A stretch of 64,000 nucleotides of DNA from Prorocentrum cordatum (Eukaryota; Sar; Dinophyceae; Prorocentrales; Prorocentraceae). Made by a program: the position numbers and the translations under genes. Location: the NCBI GenBank assembly GCA_963575745.1, contig CAUYUJ010019948.1, positions 761,633 through 825,632 of the forward strand, in the 5' to 3' direction. Under the pieces are notes generated by a model. The model was not told the DNA's origin and ran no database searches. It saw nothing but the letters and a program-made list of their open reading frames with translations. Of this stretch, positions 1 to 10,574 are shown piece by piece. Within the stretch, counting starts at the first letter, position 1, and every line of letters begins with the position of its first letter.

Positions 1-55
1 CTGGGGAGCATGACGCTTCCTCCTGCCGAGTCGACCCGATCCCCCCTCAGGCCCG

Positions 56-196
56 TCCTCCTCCTCCTCCTCCTCCTCCTCCACCTCCTCCTCTCTCTTT
101 CGCTCGTCTCCTCCTCCTCCTCCTCCTCCTCCTCCTCCTCCTCCTCCTCCTCCTCCTCCTCCTCCTCCTCCTCCTCCTCCTCCTCCTCCTCCCCCT
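56..196. repeat. (CTC/TCC)n pyrimidine microsatellite
   Basis: Almost pure CTC/TCC triplets. The frame covering it reads as polyleucine then polyserine, which is a by-product of the repeat and not a gene. The homopyrimidine strand could form triplex (H-) DNA. Confidence 0.95.
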
Positions 197-809
197 CCCC
201 CCCGGACGCTGGGCCGAGGAGAAGGAGAAGGAGAAGGAGAGGGCCCGCCAGCGAAGCCGGTCGGGCCCCCCCCTGGCCGCGGGCCTCTCCGCGGCTGCCA
301 GGGTTCGGTCGAGTCGGGCCCGGCCCTTTTGCAGGAGGAGTGCTTCACACCAGTCAAACAGCAGTCGGGGGACGGGGGGAAGACGACGGTTCGATCATTT
401 GAGGGTCCTCTTGGATAGTTTTGTTTCCTGTTTTTTTTTGTGCCTCCGAAGTCCGCGTGTACAGTCGGGGCGCTGAAGAAGGAACCCTTTTCGTTGGGGA
501 GGGGCTCCGCGTTCCTTAAGTGTTTCACAGCTTGCCGCAGGTTTCCCTTAGGTTTCCGATAGGAAATCGAAGTTCAGTTTATGGAAAAGAGGGGCCTCGT
601 TCCTTATTTGGGGTTCCTTAGGTCAACGCCCCGACTGTAGGAGGATATGCCCGACCTAACTGCCAGGGCGATCCCTCGCGGGCGTGCGCCGGCTGCTGCC
701 CTGCCCCGATCCGCGGCCTCGCGGGCGGGGCCCCCGGTCCGCGACCCTTCTCGGGGCATGGGCTCCTGGCGTTGCGTTTCTGTTCGTTCCAGGCGTCGTG
801 GTTCTTCGA
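197..809. other. Unassigned GC-rich sequence
   Basis: GC-rich DNA with short overlapping open frames on both strands and no recognisable motif. I see no supportable gene or RNA here. Confidence 0.6.
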
Positions 810-986
810 CTACTCGTAAGAGTGACCTTTCGCCGGAGTGACCTTTGGTGCGGGCTCATCGGGCTCCCCACGATCGCCGAGCGCGATGCGATATAAGCGG
901 CCCGCGCCCTTGGATTTTGGTTCCCTCGCGCCCCCAAAAGCTGCGCACCAAAGGTCACTCTTACCCAGGGTCACTCTTACGCCTAG
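810..986. mobile_element. Short TIR element with splice-like ends
   Basis: The left end reads CTACTCGTAAGAGTGACC. The reverse complement of the right end reads CTAGGCGTAAGAGTGACC. The similarity continues inward to a second shared block, AGTGACCTTTGGTGCG, giving inverted ends of about 45 bp around a short core. Each end contains GTAAGAG, a strong splice donor, and each outer end finishes in TAG on the opposite reading, so GT-AG borders exist in both orientations. No exact target duplication could be fixed. It is non-autonomous, with no transposase inside. Confidence 0.7.
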
Positions 987-1103
987 CCGAGTTTTTGCTG
1001 GGGGGAGGGAAGGCCCGGGGCCCTCACATCTCGATCCGGCTCGAAGGATGACAGGATCATGGGGTTTGAGGTTCCGGGCGTTTAATCTTGCATGTTCTAT
1101 GTT

Positions 1104-1290
1104 TTCGGCGTGTCGGATCTCAGGGTCAACGCAAACCGGGGTCAGTCAGTAAGCGCGGGATCTTGCAGGATCCTGCAGGGGCGCATGGACCCCGGCTTGC
1201 GTGCAGGATCTTGCAGGATATTGCAGGATTCTGCAGGGCCCGACTGACCCGGGTCTGAATTGAGCGGGGTCAGTTGAGCCCTGACCCGCG
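1104..1290. repeat. Dispersed repeat F, copy 1 (GACCCGGGTC / ATCTTGCAGGATCC)
   Basis: Contains several ATCTTGCAGGATCCTGCAGG-like words and palindromic GACCCGGGTC words. The same vocabulary recurs at 10935-11098, 30660-30790 and 35850-36140. The internal order is degenerate and palindrome-rich. There is no coding signal. Confidence 0.7.
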
Positions 1291-1847
1291 GATGCGGAAG
1301 GTTGTTTCGCGAATGTTTCGCGCGGACCGTTCTTTCAACGGAGGGAGGCACTGATACCGCCACCTTTTCCTCGCTTTCGCGTCTGTGGGCCTCCTGAGAG
1401 GCCTTCGTCGCCACCCCCTGATTCGCCTCGACATTCTGCTCAGAACGCACCCCCAGGAGTCCAGGAGAGTTCCCGTGAGTAGCGATATCGGCACATGCTT
1501 GCTCCGCCAGTATCCGTGCGACCGCGCATCCACGGGACTGCGCCCTGGTTTCCAGACCGCGAGGGCACCGATACGGTCATGTGCGCCGCCCGTGCGTCCC
1601 TTCCTGTTACGGTTTCGGTCTGCGCGCAGACGGCCTCAACAGGCCCCCCGAGCCACCCGTGGCGATCTCAACACACCAGCGGCGCCACCGGCGGCGGCGC
1701 CCCTGGCGCGCTCCGCGCCACAGGTCGAAGAACAACAAAAACGTCACAAAAAAAAGTCTTGGCCTTCCGCGCGGATTTCTTGGATCCGCGCTGGGCCCCC
1801 CTGGCGGCGCCTCTGGCGCCGCTCCTGGCATGCTCCGCGCGCCCGGA
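1291..1847. other. Unassigned GC-rich sequence
   Basis: Overlapping open frames of up to about 220 codons exist on both strands, but without domain signal. Around 1770-1845 lie GGCGCC-type palindromes next to a CGCGCGGATTTCTTGGATCC word. Related words occur near 9160-9250 and 42280-42370, so this too is probably repeat-derived. Confidence 0.5.
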
Positions 1848-3405
1848 CATTTAAAATTGTTGACGCTCCGCGGATCCCCACCAACATATGCACGCTGGCA
1901 GCTCGACTCAGTTCAGTCACCCCTGCCACTCGCCCGCCGCTGTGCCGCCGCGTGAGGCTAGCTGCGTTAGACGTGGCCTGCCCCCGCTGCCTTCGCTTAA
2001 TTCGTCTCTGCGTAGCCCGCTTTGACCTGACTCGCCGCGAGCGCGGCCGCTGACTAAAAAGAATCCCCACCAGCCCATCCAGAAACGATGCCTAGAGGAA
2101 TTGCCTCGATCAGGGAAGTGGGCAGCACACAGAGGAAGCCATTATGAGACATCTTGGGATATCTTGAGCCATCTTGGAGATCATCTTGGGCTCTCCCAGG
2201 CGCTCATGGAGACATCTTAATCAGTGCCCCCCCCCCCAAGAGGCCAACATGTGGCTAAAACCTTCGTGCAATCAATGATGTTCCATTCTCGCCGAGGCCT
2301 CTTGGAGCATCTTGGGTGCCTCTGGGGGGTCTCTTGGGGCCTCTTGGGGGTCTCTGGGGAGGGGGTAGGGGGAGGGGTAAACCCCTCCCCGAAGGGGAAG
2401 AAGGAGGGGTGGAAGAGGAGACTCCCTAAAACACCGACGCCCAGAGTGCTGGTGTGATTTTACGCATACACGGTTTTTTCTCACTCCAGTAGGGTTGGGG
2501 TGTTGAGACCGCCCCAGATTGTTCAGGTGGCTTGTTGAGGCCAGCTGGGTCTAGTCAGGGGGCCTGTTCAGGTCAGCTGGGACAACCTGGAGGGAGTGTC
2601 ATCAGGAAGGAAAAACACAGACACAATCCCTCCAGCCCTCTGGGCGTCGATGGTTTAGAGCGTTTCCTCTTCCACCCCTCCTTCTTCCCCTTCTGGGAGG
2701 GGTTTACCCCTCCCCCTCCCCTGGACCTGGAGGGGGGGGGGGGCGCGAGGTGTCAGGGGGTCCAAAACGGCCTCGGCGAGGAAGCCAAAATCATTCGGTT
2801 CACCATGGTTTTGGCACCATTTTGGCCTCCTGGGGGGAGGGGGTGCGCTAATTGAACACCCCCCCTCCTGTGATCGATCTCACCCAAGATGGCCCAAAAA
2901 CGGTCCCCAAGGGTGCCCCGAGAGGGCCCCAAGAGGTGGCCAGGAGGCCCCAAGAGGCCCCTTGGAGGCCCCCAAGAGACCCCCAAGAGGCCCCAAGAGA
3001 CCCCCCAGAGGCACCCAAGATGCTCCAAGAGGCCTTGGCGAGAATGCAACATCATTGATTTCACGAAGGTTTTAGCCACACCAAGAGTGCCTTGGAGAGC
3101 CCGACATGACCTCCAAGATGGCTCAAGGCATCCCAAGATGGCATCCCATAATGGCCCACTTCCCTGATCGAGGCAATTCCTCTGGGCATCGTTTCTGGAT
3201 GGGCTGGTGGGGATTCTTTTTTTTTCCGCGGGCGGACGCGGATTCGCAGTCGCCGAGCTGAGAGGTCCGGGCCACGGGTCTGTCAAATTAGCAACGCGCA
3301 AGCCTAAAAGCACAGCGGCCGAGCCCGCACTCAGAACCTACCGCCGGTGGGGCCGCGGGCTGATGGCTGGTGGGGATTCGCGAAGCGTCAACAATTATTT
3401 GACGA
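1848..3405. mobile_element. Long inverted-repeat (foldback) element
   Basis: The left arm (about 1848-2420) is the reverse complement of the right arm (about 2665-3405). Matched blocks in order are AATTGTTGACGCTCCGCGGA with 3372-3400, the AAGAATCCCCACCAGCCCAT block at about 2060 with 3200-3225, the GGCTAAAACCTTCGTG block at 2252 with about 3060-3080, and GGGGAGGGGTAAACCCC at about 2370 with about 2700. The right arm also holds about 235 bp (2740-2975) missing from the left arm. Both arms contain degenerate CTTGGGGCCT repeats. A single-arm relative lies at 45510-46400. No transposase was seen. Confidence 0.85.
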
Positions 3406-3525
3406 CTCCCAATATAATATGGGAAACTATGGGAAGTGGGTGGGAAACGAAACCCCAGAACATTTTGAAGCATTCATCGGGAATCGGGGAGTTTGTGCAT
3501 TTATTTGTGTGTCCCTGGGCCCCTT
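3406..3525. repeat. Dispersed repeat H, copy 1
   Basis: Shares AATATGGGAA, GAAACCCAGAA and TTATTTGTGTGTCCC with 7405-7564 and 24031-24190. It begins exactly where the right arm of the foldback ends, so the foldback appears to sit inside or beside this repeat. Confidence 0.75.
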
Positions 3526-3618
3526 CATGTCAGTGCGCATCCCGAAGCCATGCCATCCCTTCCTCGTTTCTCAGGCCGCATCGAGTCGTGACAAAAGCCA
3601 TGGCGTCACGTCGTCTAC

Positions 3619-3937
3619 ACAATTGGCTTTCAACGGGTTCCGTGACCGTCAACAAAAGCAGCTCGGGACGACAGATTTCGGCGACGAGCGAGGGGGGGAG
3701 TGAGAGGGAGAGGGCCTTCTCAGAAGGCGGCAGGACTCTGCAGATCCCTTGGGCCTTCGAGAAGCTTTTTCTCCCTTCGGGGAAGGCTTAGGAATCTTCT
3801 CGGAAGGTCGGGGTACTTCTGAACCTTCTGAGAAGGCATTATTTCTACTTCTCCTTTCCCTCCCTCGCTCGCCGCCGATTTCCACAATCGGCTTTCAACG
3901 GGTTCCGCGACCGTCAACAGAAGCAGTTCGGGACGAC
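3619..3937. mobile_element. TIR element bracketed by a 53-bp direct repeat
   Basis: The inner part, about 3675-3883, has inverted ends. The left end reads TTTCGGCGACGAGCGAGGG followed by GGCCTTCTCAGAAGG. The right end is the complement, with CCTTCTGAGAAGG then CCCTCGCTCGCCGCCGA. Outside lie two near-identical direct copies (3619-3671 and 3885-3937) starting CAATTGGCTTTCAACGGGTT or CAATCGGCTTTCAACGGGTT. A direct repeat this long exceeds a normal target duplication, so a segmental duplication around the insertion is likely. Confidence 0.7.
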
Positions 3938-4355
3938 TAGTTGGGCCCAGGGAGCGGGTCGGGATCTCCGTGCTGAGAAGAAGTCATCACGTAGGGGGTC
4001 TGGATTCTACTTCTCAGATGAGGGAAGAGACCGATGCCACTACCATTCCCTCGATTTCGTCTCTGTGGGCCTCTTTGAGGCCCTCATGCGCACGGCGAAA
4101 TTCTAGTCACCGAGCACCCCGCCCGCGAGGTGCCTGGGCAGTGGCAGTACATCTCGAGTTTCGCTCGTCCCTCCATCCTCCTCTTCGACTGGGCCAGGCT
4201 GCCGATCTCCATGTCCGTCCCCCTGACAGGCCCCAGCTTGCTCCTGTTCGACTGCCCTCAGGACGCGTGTGTCAGCCCAGTGCGTGTTCCGCCGACCGCA
4301 CGCAACCCGTGTCTGCCCTAATTCTCAAGCCCGCGTCGCATTGAAGGGCCTTGGT

Positions 4356-4484
4356 CTTGGCATCGTTCGGACGTGTGCATTTTTTCTCGGTGAGGACCAT
4401 CGAGGAGTTACTCGACCATCGGGCGACAAGAACACGCACGGAACCGAAACATGCATGGGGAATGAGCGTTCGAGCGATGGCGAG
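4356..4484. mobile_element. Small TIR element, family K copy 1
   Basis: The left end reads CTTGGCATCGTTCGGACGTG. The right end contains CGTTCGAGCGATGGCGAG, its near complement. The left half (GTGTGCATTTTTTCTCGG) is almost identical to the second copy at 43304-43433, which defines the family. About 129 bp, with no coding capacity. Confidence 0.7.
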
Positions 4485-5512
4485 TGGCGGAGAACACACA
4501 CGCTCACGCTAACACACGTCCTGAGGATCATCGAACGGTGCCCTGCCCGCTTCCTCGACTGGCCCTGCCCCCGAGGTGTCTTAGCACTGTGCCTGGGCCG
4601 CCGCGGGATCGTCAAATGCGGAAGCCCCATTGGCCGTTCCCGAGGTTTTCCCGTCCTCGGCCCGTCGCCGCAATATTTGGCCCTTTTCCCCGACTGCCAG
4701 GTGCTTCCATCTTCCACTTCCGTGTCCTTCCCCGCCACGTGCGCCCCTTGTGCTCCCACCTGTTTCCGTGTCTGCTGCTATGCCTGCTCCATTTGCCGGT
4801 CGTTTGAGCGTGCCTCCATTGCTTCCACCGAGTTGCTTTCTTGGGCCCTCCTATACTGTGTCAAGTCATCGGGCGCCCGTGACGTGCCGTTTGGCCTGGA
4901 GCACATCTTCATCGCTCAAATGTGCAATACGCCCAGGAGTGTCGCATCCAAACGATAGGAAATCGTCCCTGGGGGCATTCGGAGCTTTGCGCCCCAGCCG
5001 GTTGCGAGATTTGCATCTGGAAGGTTTCAGTGCCCCATATTCCCCCATTCCTCCATATCGCTCCAATTGCCTTCCTGGCCCCGAGCAGCATTCCGAGGAA
5101 AAGGGTTACAGTACAGGTCTCTTTTGCAAAGCCCGTGCGGTCAGTTTTCTTGGGCATCTCGGACGACGAGGATCAGTGGCCTATTTGCTCACCCTCTCTG
5201 CCTTTGGGCGGCGGCCTTTGGGACGCGGCTCGGAAGACCGTCTGAGAGGTGCTTGGTCAGGAGGGGCCCGTCTACCGCTGTCACATTCGATTGGTCCGGG
5301 CCAGGCCACACGCCGCAGCTGGCGGCCTCTCTGTCTGCGCAGCTCCGGCTCAGGTCTCGGGCCAGGCCGCCTGGCCCCTCTTGCTGCCCCCCTCCTCGTC
5401 CCTCTCCCCGGGACCCTGCCGCCCCCGTCGCCCCCTGCTGCTGCGCACCCGCCTCGCGGATCGCTCCGTGGTGTTGACACCGCTGCTAGCCACTACCACT
5501 ACCTATTCGGCT
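4485..5512. other. Unassigned; long but unsupported open frames
   Basis: A plus-strand frame of about 300 codons (4630-5538) runs through here, rich in Pro, Ser, Leu and Arg. It has no domain, and overlapping frames of similar quality exist on both strands, as expected of GC-rich DNA with few stops. I do not call a gene. Upstream exons of the WW-domain gene could lie here but cannot be placed from sequence alone. Confidence 0.5.
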
Positions 5513-5699
5513 GCAACTCTTGGGATGTCAAATTCTGATTCTGCCCTGGTCCGAAATCCGGCTTCATCCTCTTTAATCCCGACTAATCCCGCCTAGTCCG
5601 GCTTCATCCCGTTCAGTCCGCGGCCTAGTCCGGCGTAGCGGCCCCCCAATGCGGCCCAATCTTTTCTGATGCTTCCGACGAAGACCTCCCAGCAGTTGC
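5513..5699. mobile_element. Introner-like TIR element, family J copy A
   Basis: Begins GCAACTCTTGGGATGTCAAA and ends GACCTCCCAGCAGTTGC, so the ends are inverted. The first 60 bases match the start of 6743-6912 almost base for base, including CCCTGGTCCGAAATCCGGCT, as does the end. A GT lies at 5527 and an AG at 5691-5692, inside the two ends. It is a sister copy of the element at the start of intron 1 of the WW-domain gene. Confidence 0.75.
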
Positions 5700-6400
5700 C
5701 TCCTCATACATGGCTACAGTGCACCTGCAGGAGCCAGAGAGGGAACTCCGGAACTCCCACCTCCACCAATCCTGACCTCATCCTCCATCCGTCCCCGTCC
5801 CCCCTCCCTGTTTTCCTCCCCGCTCTCCTCCAAATCGGCCGCGCCGCCGCCCTCGTCGTCCTCCCCCCCCTCGCCCTCCCCCCCGGCTCCTCGACGCCCC
5901 TCCCCCCCCCTTCCGAGATTACCCACCCCTCGAGCTGCTGCCCTCGTCCTGGACGGACCTCCTTCTGCCCGCCCTCCCCTCCCCTCCCCTGCTCTCCCTC
6001 CTCGCTCCGAGCTCTAGGCCCCGGCGAGTTTGCTCCGCGAGGCCAGCCCCCCTTCTCTCGCAGAGACCTGCACCTGCGCCCCATTGCGCCCATCTGTCGG
6101 ATGTCCGCCATCCGCCACCGCGTGTCTGACAAGCACACGTTCTGTGTATCAGTCGTTAGGCCGTACGGCCACTGCCGCCGACCCTGAAAGAGCCCTGAGG
6201 GTGATTGTTAGAGCTCTCGGCTATTACGCACGTCCGCGGTTGGAGAACAAATCGGCGCAATGGGATCGGATGTCAGATATCAGAACGTGTGAGCGTGCCC
6301 AGCTTGCCCCCTCCTAGCCCCTCTCCTGCTCGTGGCTCCCCCCCTGTCCCTCCGCTGTCCCCCCTTCCCCGCCCTACCGCCGGATGCGTCCCCGCGGCGC
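5700..6400. other. Pyrimidine-rich region upstream of the WW-domain gene
   Basis: The plus strand is strongly C/T-rich between about 5760 and 6010, followed by mixed sequence. No promoter motif or spliced-leader acceptor could be fixed. It may hold the 5' end of the gene that follows. Confidence 0.4.
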
Positions 6401-9400
6401 ATGGCCGACGCCGGCGATGGCGACGCGGCGGAGTACCCGCCGGCCACGCCGGCCACCTTCGGCCCCGCGGGCTTCGAGGAATACCCGCCGGCCGCTCCGG
6501 CCAGCTTCGGGCCCGCGGGCGGCTGGGGGCAGCCCGCGTTCGGCTCGGCGGGCGCGTGGGCTGCGCAGGCTGCGCTGCAGCAGCAGATGGCGGCGCAGCA
6601 GCAGCAGCAGCTCGGAGGGCGCCCGCCAGACGCAGCGGAGGGCCGTGTGCGGCACCGGCAGTGGGCCTCCCCGGGGGCCCGCTCGTCGCCACGGCTGGAC
6701 GCAGCTTGGAAAACTTGGCGCGCTTGGTGCCCACGTTCGGATGCAACTCCTGGGAGGTCAAATTCTGATTTTGCCCTGGTCCGAAATCCGGCTTAATCCC
6801 GCTTAATCTGGCTCAATCCCACTTATTAATCCGAGGCCCACTCCGGCGTAACAGCTTCCAAATGGGGCTTAATCCTCTTTGATCTTTCCGACGTGAACCT
6901 CCCAGTAGTTGCCTCCTAGCCCAGGAGGGGTCCGGGGGCCGAGCTTCAGCCGATCCCGAGTTTCCAGCGTCTCATCTCGCCCTTCTGCGACAGCCCCCCA
7001 CGCGCCGGTCCTTTCCAGGACCACCCGTGAGGGGCCCGTGCGTGCGCCTTCGGCCCAAGCCAGGAGGGCGTATACACCGATCCCGCGCTCAGGATTGGCC
7101 TGGCCAGGATCGGGGCACCAGGGGCAACCATAGGGGGGGAGTATAGCTTCATGGGGGGGATGCATCAGCTCCCAATCGCCCATTCATCGCCGATAGAGGC
7201 CTGATGGCCCACCCCGCCCAGGAGCGTTCGGTTTTGCCGTCGGGGGCCTGTCGCCGATCTGTCGGCGATGTGTCGCCGATTCCAGCTCGACGGTTCCCTC
7301 CCTTGGCATGCCCCCCCCCGATCTCGAAGGAGAAACGGCGGCGTAGACAGAAACTTTCTCGGAGGTCTGCGCGGAGCTCCGAGAGTGTATGTTTCTGTTG
7401 CTTCAGGAGGGAAAAAACACACACAGACACAATTAATCGTTGATTCCCGAGAAAATATGGGAAGATATTGGAAGTGGGGGGGAAGACAGAAACCCAGAAA
7501 ATATTTGAATAAATGGGGGATCTGGTTCTTTGTGTGTATTTATTTGTGTGTCCCAGGGCCCCTTGATTGTTGTTCGTCTTCTCCTATCGTTCCCCCTCAG
7601 TGCAGGAGTCTTGTGGATGCCACCCCCAGAAGTTCCATTCTGCATCACCGCTGGTACAATCGCGGTCGACAACGGGCCCAGTCCGGCACAGTCCCGCTCA
7701 CTTCTGCTTGATCTGGTCCATGCTGGCTTAACCACTGGCCCCGTCCAGACCAGTCCAGCTTAGTGGCGTATTGACGGGGCCGAGCAGCCCCGTGATCGGA
7801 TCGGTCCACGACGAAGACCTCCCGGGAGTTGCCTCCGAGGAGTCGAGCTTGCGCTCTCCGAACGGCAGTACGTCGCCCAGGCATGGGCCCAGCACCACCA
7901 GCAGCAGGCTTGGGCCGCGGCCCTCGCGCAGCAGCAGCAGGGCGCGGCCCTCGCGCAGCAGCAGCAGGAGGCCGCCGAACCTCTGCGGGCGCTGCTGCAG
8001 GACCTCGACGTCCAGCCCGAGGAGGACCCGCGGCGGGGCGTAATAAAACACGCCCCGACCTTGGTTTACGAGGCGCTGTGCGCTGAACCTCCTGTGGGCT
8101 GACAGGGTAAAGCAGGCATGCCACGCAGCGTCGTGGCGGGCTCCATGGCTTCTGGGGAGCTCCCGAGAGGTTAACGGGCCACGAGCTTGCAACACTGGGT
8201 GGGGGCGTTTCTTCCATCCCTCAAATTGAAGCTCACGCATCGTCGTAGCATGCATTATGAGGCATGGTCATAAGGAGGCCTCGGCATGCCACTGCTAATG
8301 CCTAGGCATCCGCATGGGTGTGTCTAGGCCTATGCATGCATTGAGAGATGCGTCCATGAACGCAGCAAGACGTATCTGCGCGTAGTTGGGCGTAGCAGAT
8401 GCCCAGGCATCGAAGTGGCCATGCCTAGGTATCGGCAGGACGGTCCGCAAGGTTGGCATCGATGGTTCAAGGTACCAGAGCCAGTGGCCAGTTCTAACCT
8501 TCCTGCCAGGCGGTCGATATGGATTCATTCGGGCCCGCTGGGGCAAAAAAACATGCATATCCACCGCCCCCTGGTGTCCAAGGACGAAGGTTTTACACGC
8601 GATGTATACGGATCGATTCTCGCCTCGCAGAGGAGGCGTCCTTCCGCTGGCTCGCAGAGTACGCCCTGAGCGACGGTGCGCTCCCTCCGCCCTGGGAGGC
8701 ACACACGGACCCCGCGTCTGGCCGCGTGTTCTACGTGGAGCCCGGCGGCGAGGAGAGCAGCTGGGAGCACCCGCTGGCGCCGCAGTTGCGCCGCATCGTG
8801 GAGATCGGGCGCGAGATTCTGGAGAATCCGCGCGAGGTCAGTTTCTTTTGACCCGTTCTTATGCCCATCCCATCCGCATCCCTATCTGGAACCCCACCAT
8901 CCCACCGCCCCAGTTGGGGGTATGCCCCTCGAAACTCGAAGGGGGCAGCTCATATCCTCATCAAGGGGGGTACACCGGCCAGTGGGGCCAAGGCCGCGCC
9001 AATGGGAGCAGGGATCGGTTAAACGATGCCCACGAGGGGCTGCTGGAGGAGGCAAAGGCCGCGCTCTGGCACGAGCAGAAGGATCGAGCGAGAAAAGGCG
9101 GCGGGACCACAAACCCCCGGAGCTCCGCGCGGGCTTGCTCGGATCGGCCGGGGGCCTCCAGGGCGGCGACGCGCGCCGCCCCTGGCGCCCTCCGCGCGCC
9201 AGGGGCTGGAGGCCAAGCGCAGCTCCGAGGAATCCGCGCGGACCTCCGAATGCGTGTGGTTCGGCTGTTTCGGGATCGCTTGGCCGCGCGCCCTGGCGCG
9301 CCCGAGTAGTTCGGCGCGCGGCCGGGCTTGGCGCGCGCGCGGGCGCGCGTGCCCCACCCCGTCCTCAGGGCTCGCCCTGTGCGCGTATGAGAACAAGTGT

Positions 9401-10574
9401 GAATCTGCTGTTTCAGTTTGTCTCATCAGAGGAGGAGCTGAACTGCTGGCACGGGCCGTACCAGAGGAACAGCGGCGACGGCCAGTACTTCGTCAACTCG
9501 ACCACGGGCGCCTCCTCGCCGTTCGACCCCCGGGAGCGGGCACAGTTCGCCTACGAGAGCCAGACCAACCTCCTGGACCACATGCAGAAGGTGCTCACGG
9601 AACAGGACGTGCATGCCGCCTCCCCCCGCTTCGGATCCCCACGCTTCGGCCAGCCGCGTGCTCCCGCCGCCTCTGGGTCAACGCGGCCGGGCAGCTCGGG
9701 CGGACGACCGACCTCCGCTTGCTCGTTCGCGGTCTCGTTTGCGAGCCCTCGCGGCTCCACCGCCGCCAGCCGCGCTAGCGGCCTCCACGCGGCGTCCTTC
9801 GACGGCACGCCAGCGCTGCCGGTGTTCGGCTCGCCCGCCACGCCAGAGCTGCAGCCCCCCGCGACCAGCTCGACGTCATGCTCGGCGACGGGCTCGTCGG
9901 CCAGCAAGCGGCGCGCCGCGGCCAACAGGGCCGCCCGGGCGGCGACGCAGGCGCCGCAGGGCGAGCGCACCGACGCGCTCTCGAGCATGCGTGCGAAGGC
10001 CGTGCACCTCTTCACCGTGTGCCTCGAGGAGGAGGATCCGAGGGCGGATTTGGTTCTCCATAACCACCGCCTGGGGGAGGATCGATCTTCGGGCGCCGCG
10101 GCAGGCGGTGGATCACGGACACACTCGGGCCCCCCTCTGGTCAGAATCTGTCCCTGCCCACTGCCCTCCGGGGCCCAGCGCCTCACTCCCCCGGGCGGCG
10201 GACGTGGACATCTCCCCGCCTCGCACCAGGAGGTGCAGCGGCTGCAGCTTGCGAGGAAGCAGGCGGCGCGGCAGGCGCGCCTGGCGCAGCGGCCCGCCCC
10301 ACTGCGCCCCGCGGCGCCGCAGCCGGCCGCGCCCGCCACCCTGCCGCCGCTCCGCGGCCCGGGTGCCGCCAGGGGCGCGTTGGAACCAGGGCCGCCGCTG
10401 CCGCCCGCGTTGCCCAGCCTTGGGGGCGGCCAGGGCCGCTGCTCCCTGGCGCCCGCTTCCCCGCGCGCCCCGCCGCGAAATCCCGCGGTCGCCGCGGGAG
10501 CGGCGGCGGCGGGGGCGGGGCTGCCGCCGTCGCCCGCGCTGCCGCCGCCGCCGTCGCTGCCTCCGCCGCCGTGA
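6401..10574 (+). CDS. CEP164-like WW-domain protein, five-exon gene model
   Basis: My model has exons 6401-6756, 7829-8039, 8633-8836, 9417-10052 and 10230-10574. All four introns are GT-AG, and every junction keeps frame, giving about 583 residues. Exon 1 has two EYPPAxPAxFGPAG repeats and a Gln-rich stretch. Exon 2 has AQQQQ repeats and ends LQDLDVQPEEDP. Exon 3 starts with a FRWLAEYAL helix followed by a WW domain (PPPW near residue 210, GRVFYVEP, SSWEHP near 233). Exon 4 has a second, degenerate WW-like unit (CWHGPY, GQYFVNSTTG) with Phe replacing the second Trp. Exon 5 has a basic EVQRLQLARKQAARQARL helix and a Pro/Ala tail. The acidic helix followed by WLA and a WW domain is the layout of the CEP164 N-terminus, a distal-appendage protein of basal bodies, which would suit a flagellate. 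The start codon, the end of exon 1 and intron 4 (177 bp, also open if retained) are uncertain. GTGAGC at 10571 could be a further donor. Confidence 0.6.
6743..6912. mobile_element. Introner-like TIR element, family J copy B
   Basis: The left end is GCAACTCCTGGGAGGT, the right end AACCTCCCAGTAGTTGC. They are inverted, with GT at 6757 and AG at 6904-6905 inside the ends. The left end coincides with the predicted donor of intron 1. A third copy of the right end (ACCTCCCGGGAGTTGC at 7818-7832) forms the predicted acceptor of that intron, so a 1072-bp intron is framed by this TIR. Confidence 0.75.
7150..7310. repeat. Dispersed repeat G, copy 1
   Basis: GGGGGGATGCATCAGCTC, AATCGCCCATTCATCGCCGA and the following GCCCACCCCGCCCAGGAGCG match 11112-11240 with scattered substitutions. 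It lies in intron 1 of the WW-domain gene. Confidence 0.65.
7405..7564. repeat. Dispersed repeat H, copy 2
   Basis: Starts near AAACACACACAGACACAATT and ends at TTATTTGTGTGTCCCAGGGC, as in 24031-24190. The ends are loosely complementary (ACACACAGACACAA against TTATTTGTGTGTCC), suggesting a short non-autonomous element. It lies inside intron 1. Confidence 0.75.
8900..9050. repeat. Intron-3 sequence shared with the 25-kb region
   Basis: CAGTTGGGGGTATGCCCCTC and AAGGGGGGTACACCGGCC resemble 25094-25120 and 25312-25335. At 25 kb the two blocks are separated by a 158-bp TIR element that is absent here, so this copy approximates the empty site. A coiled-coil-like frame (GLLEEAKAALWHEQKDRARK, from about 9038) overlaps the end. 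It is not needed for the splice model but could be a cassette exon. Confidence 0.55.

Noticed and set aside
10-402. 130-codon frame with polyleucine and polyserine
   Set aside because: It is the translation of a CTC/TCC microsatellite with no domain and no support outside the repeat.
4630-5538. 302-codon Pro/Ser/Arg-rich frame as a gene
   Set aside because: Equally long frames exist on the other strand and in other phases in this GC-rich DNA. No domain or splice logic supports it.
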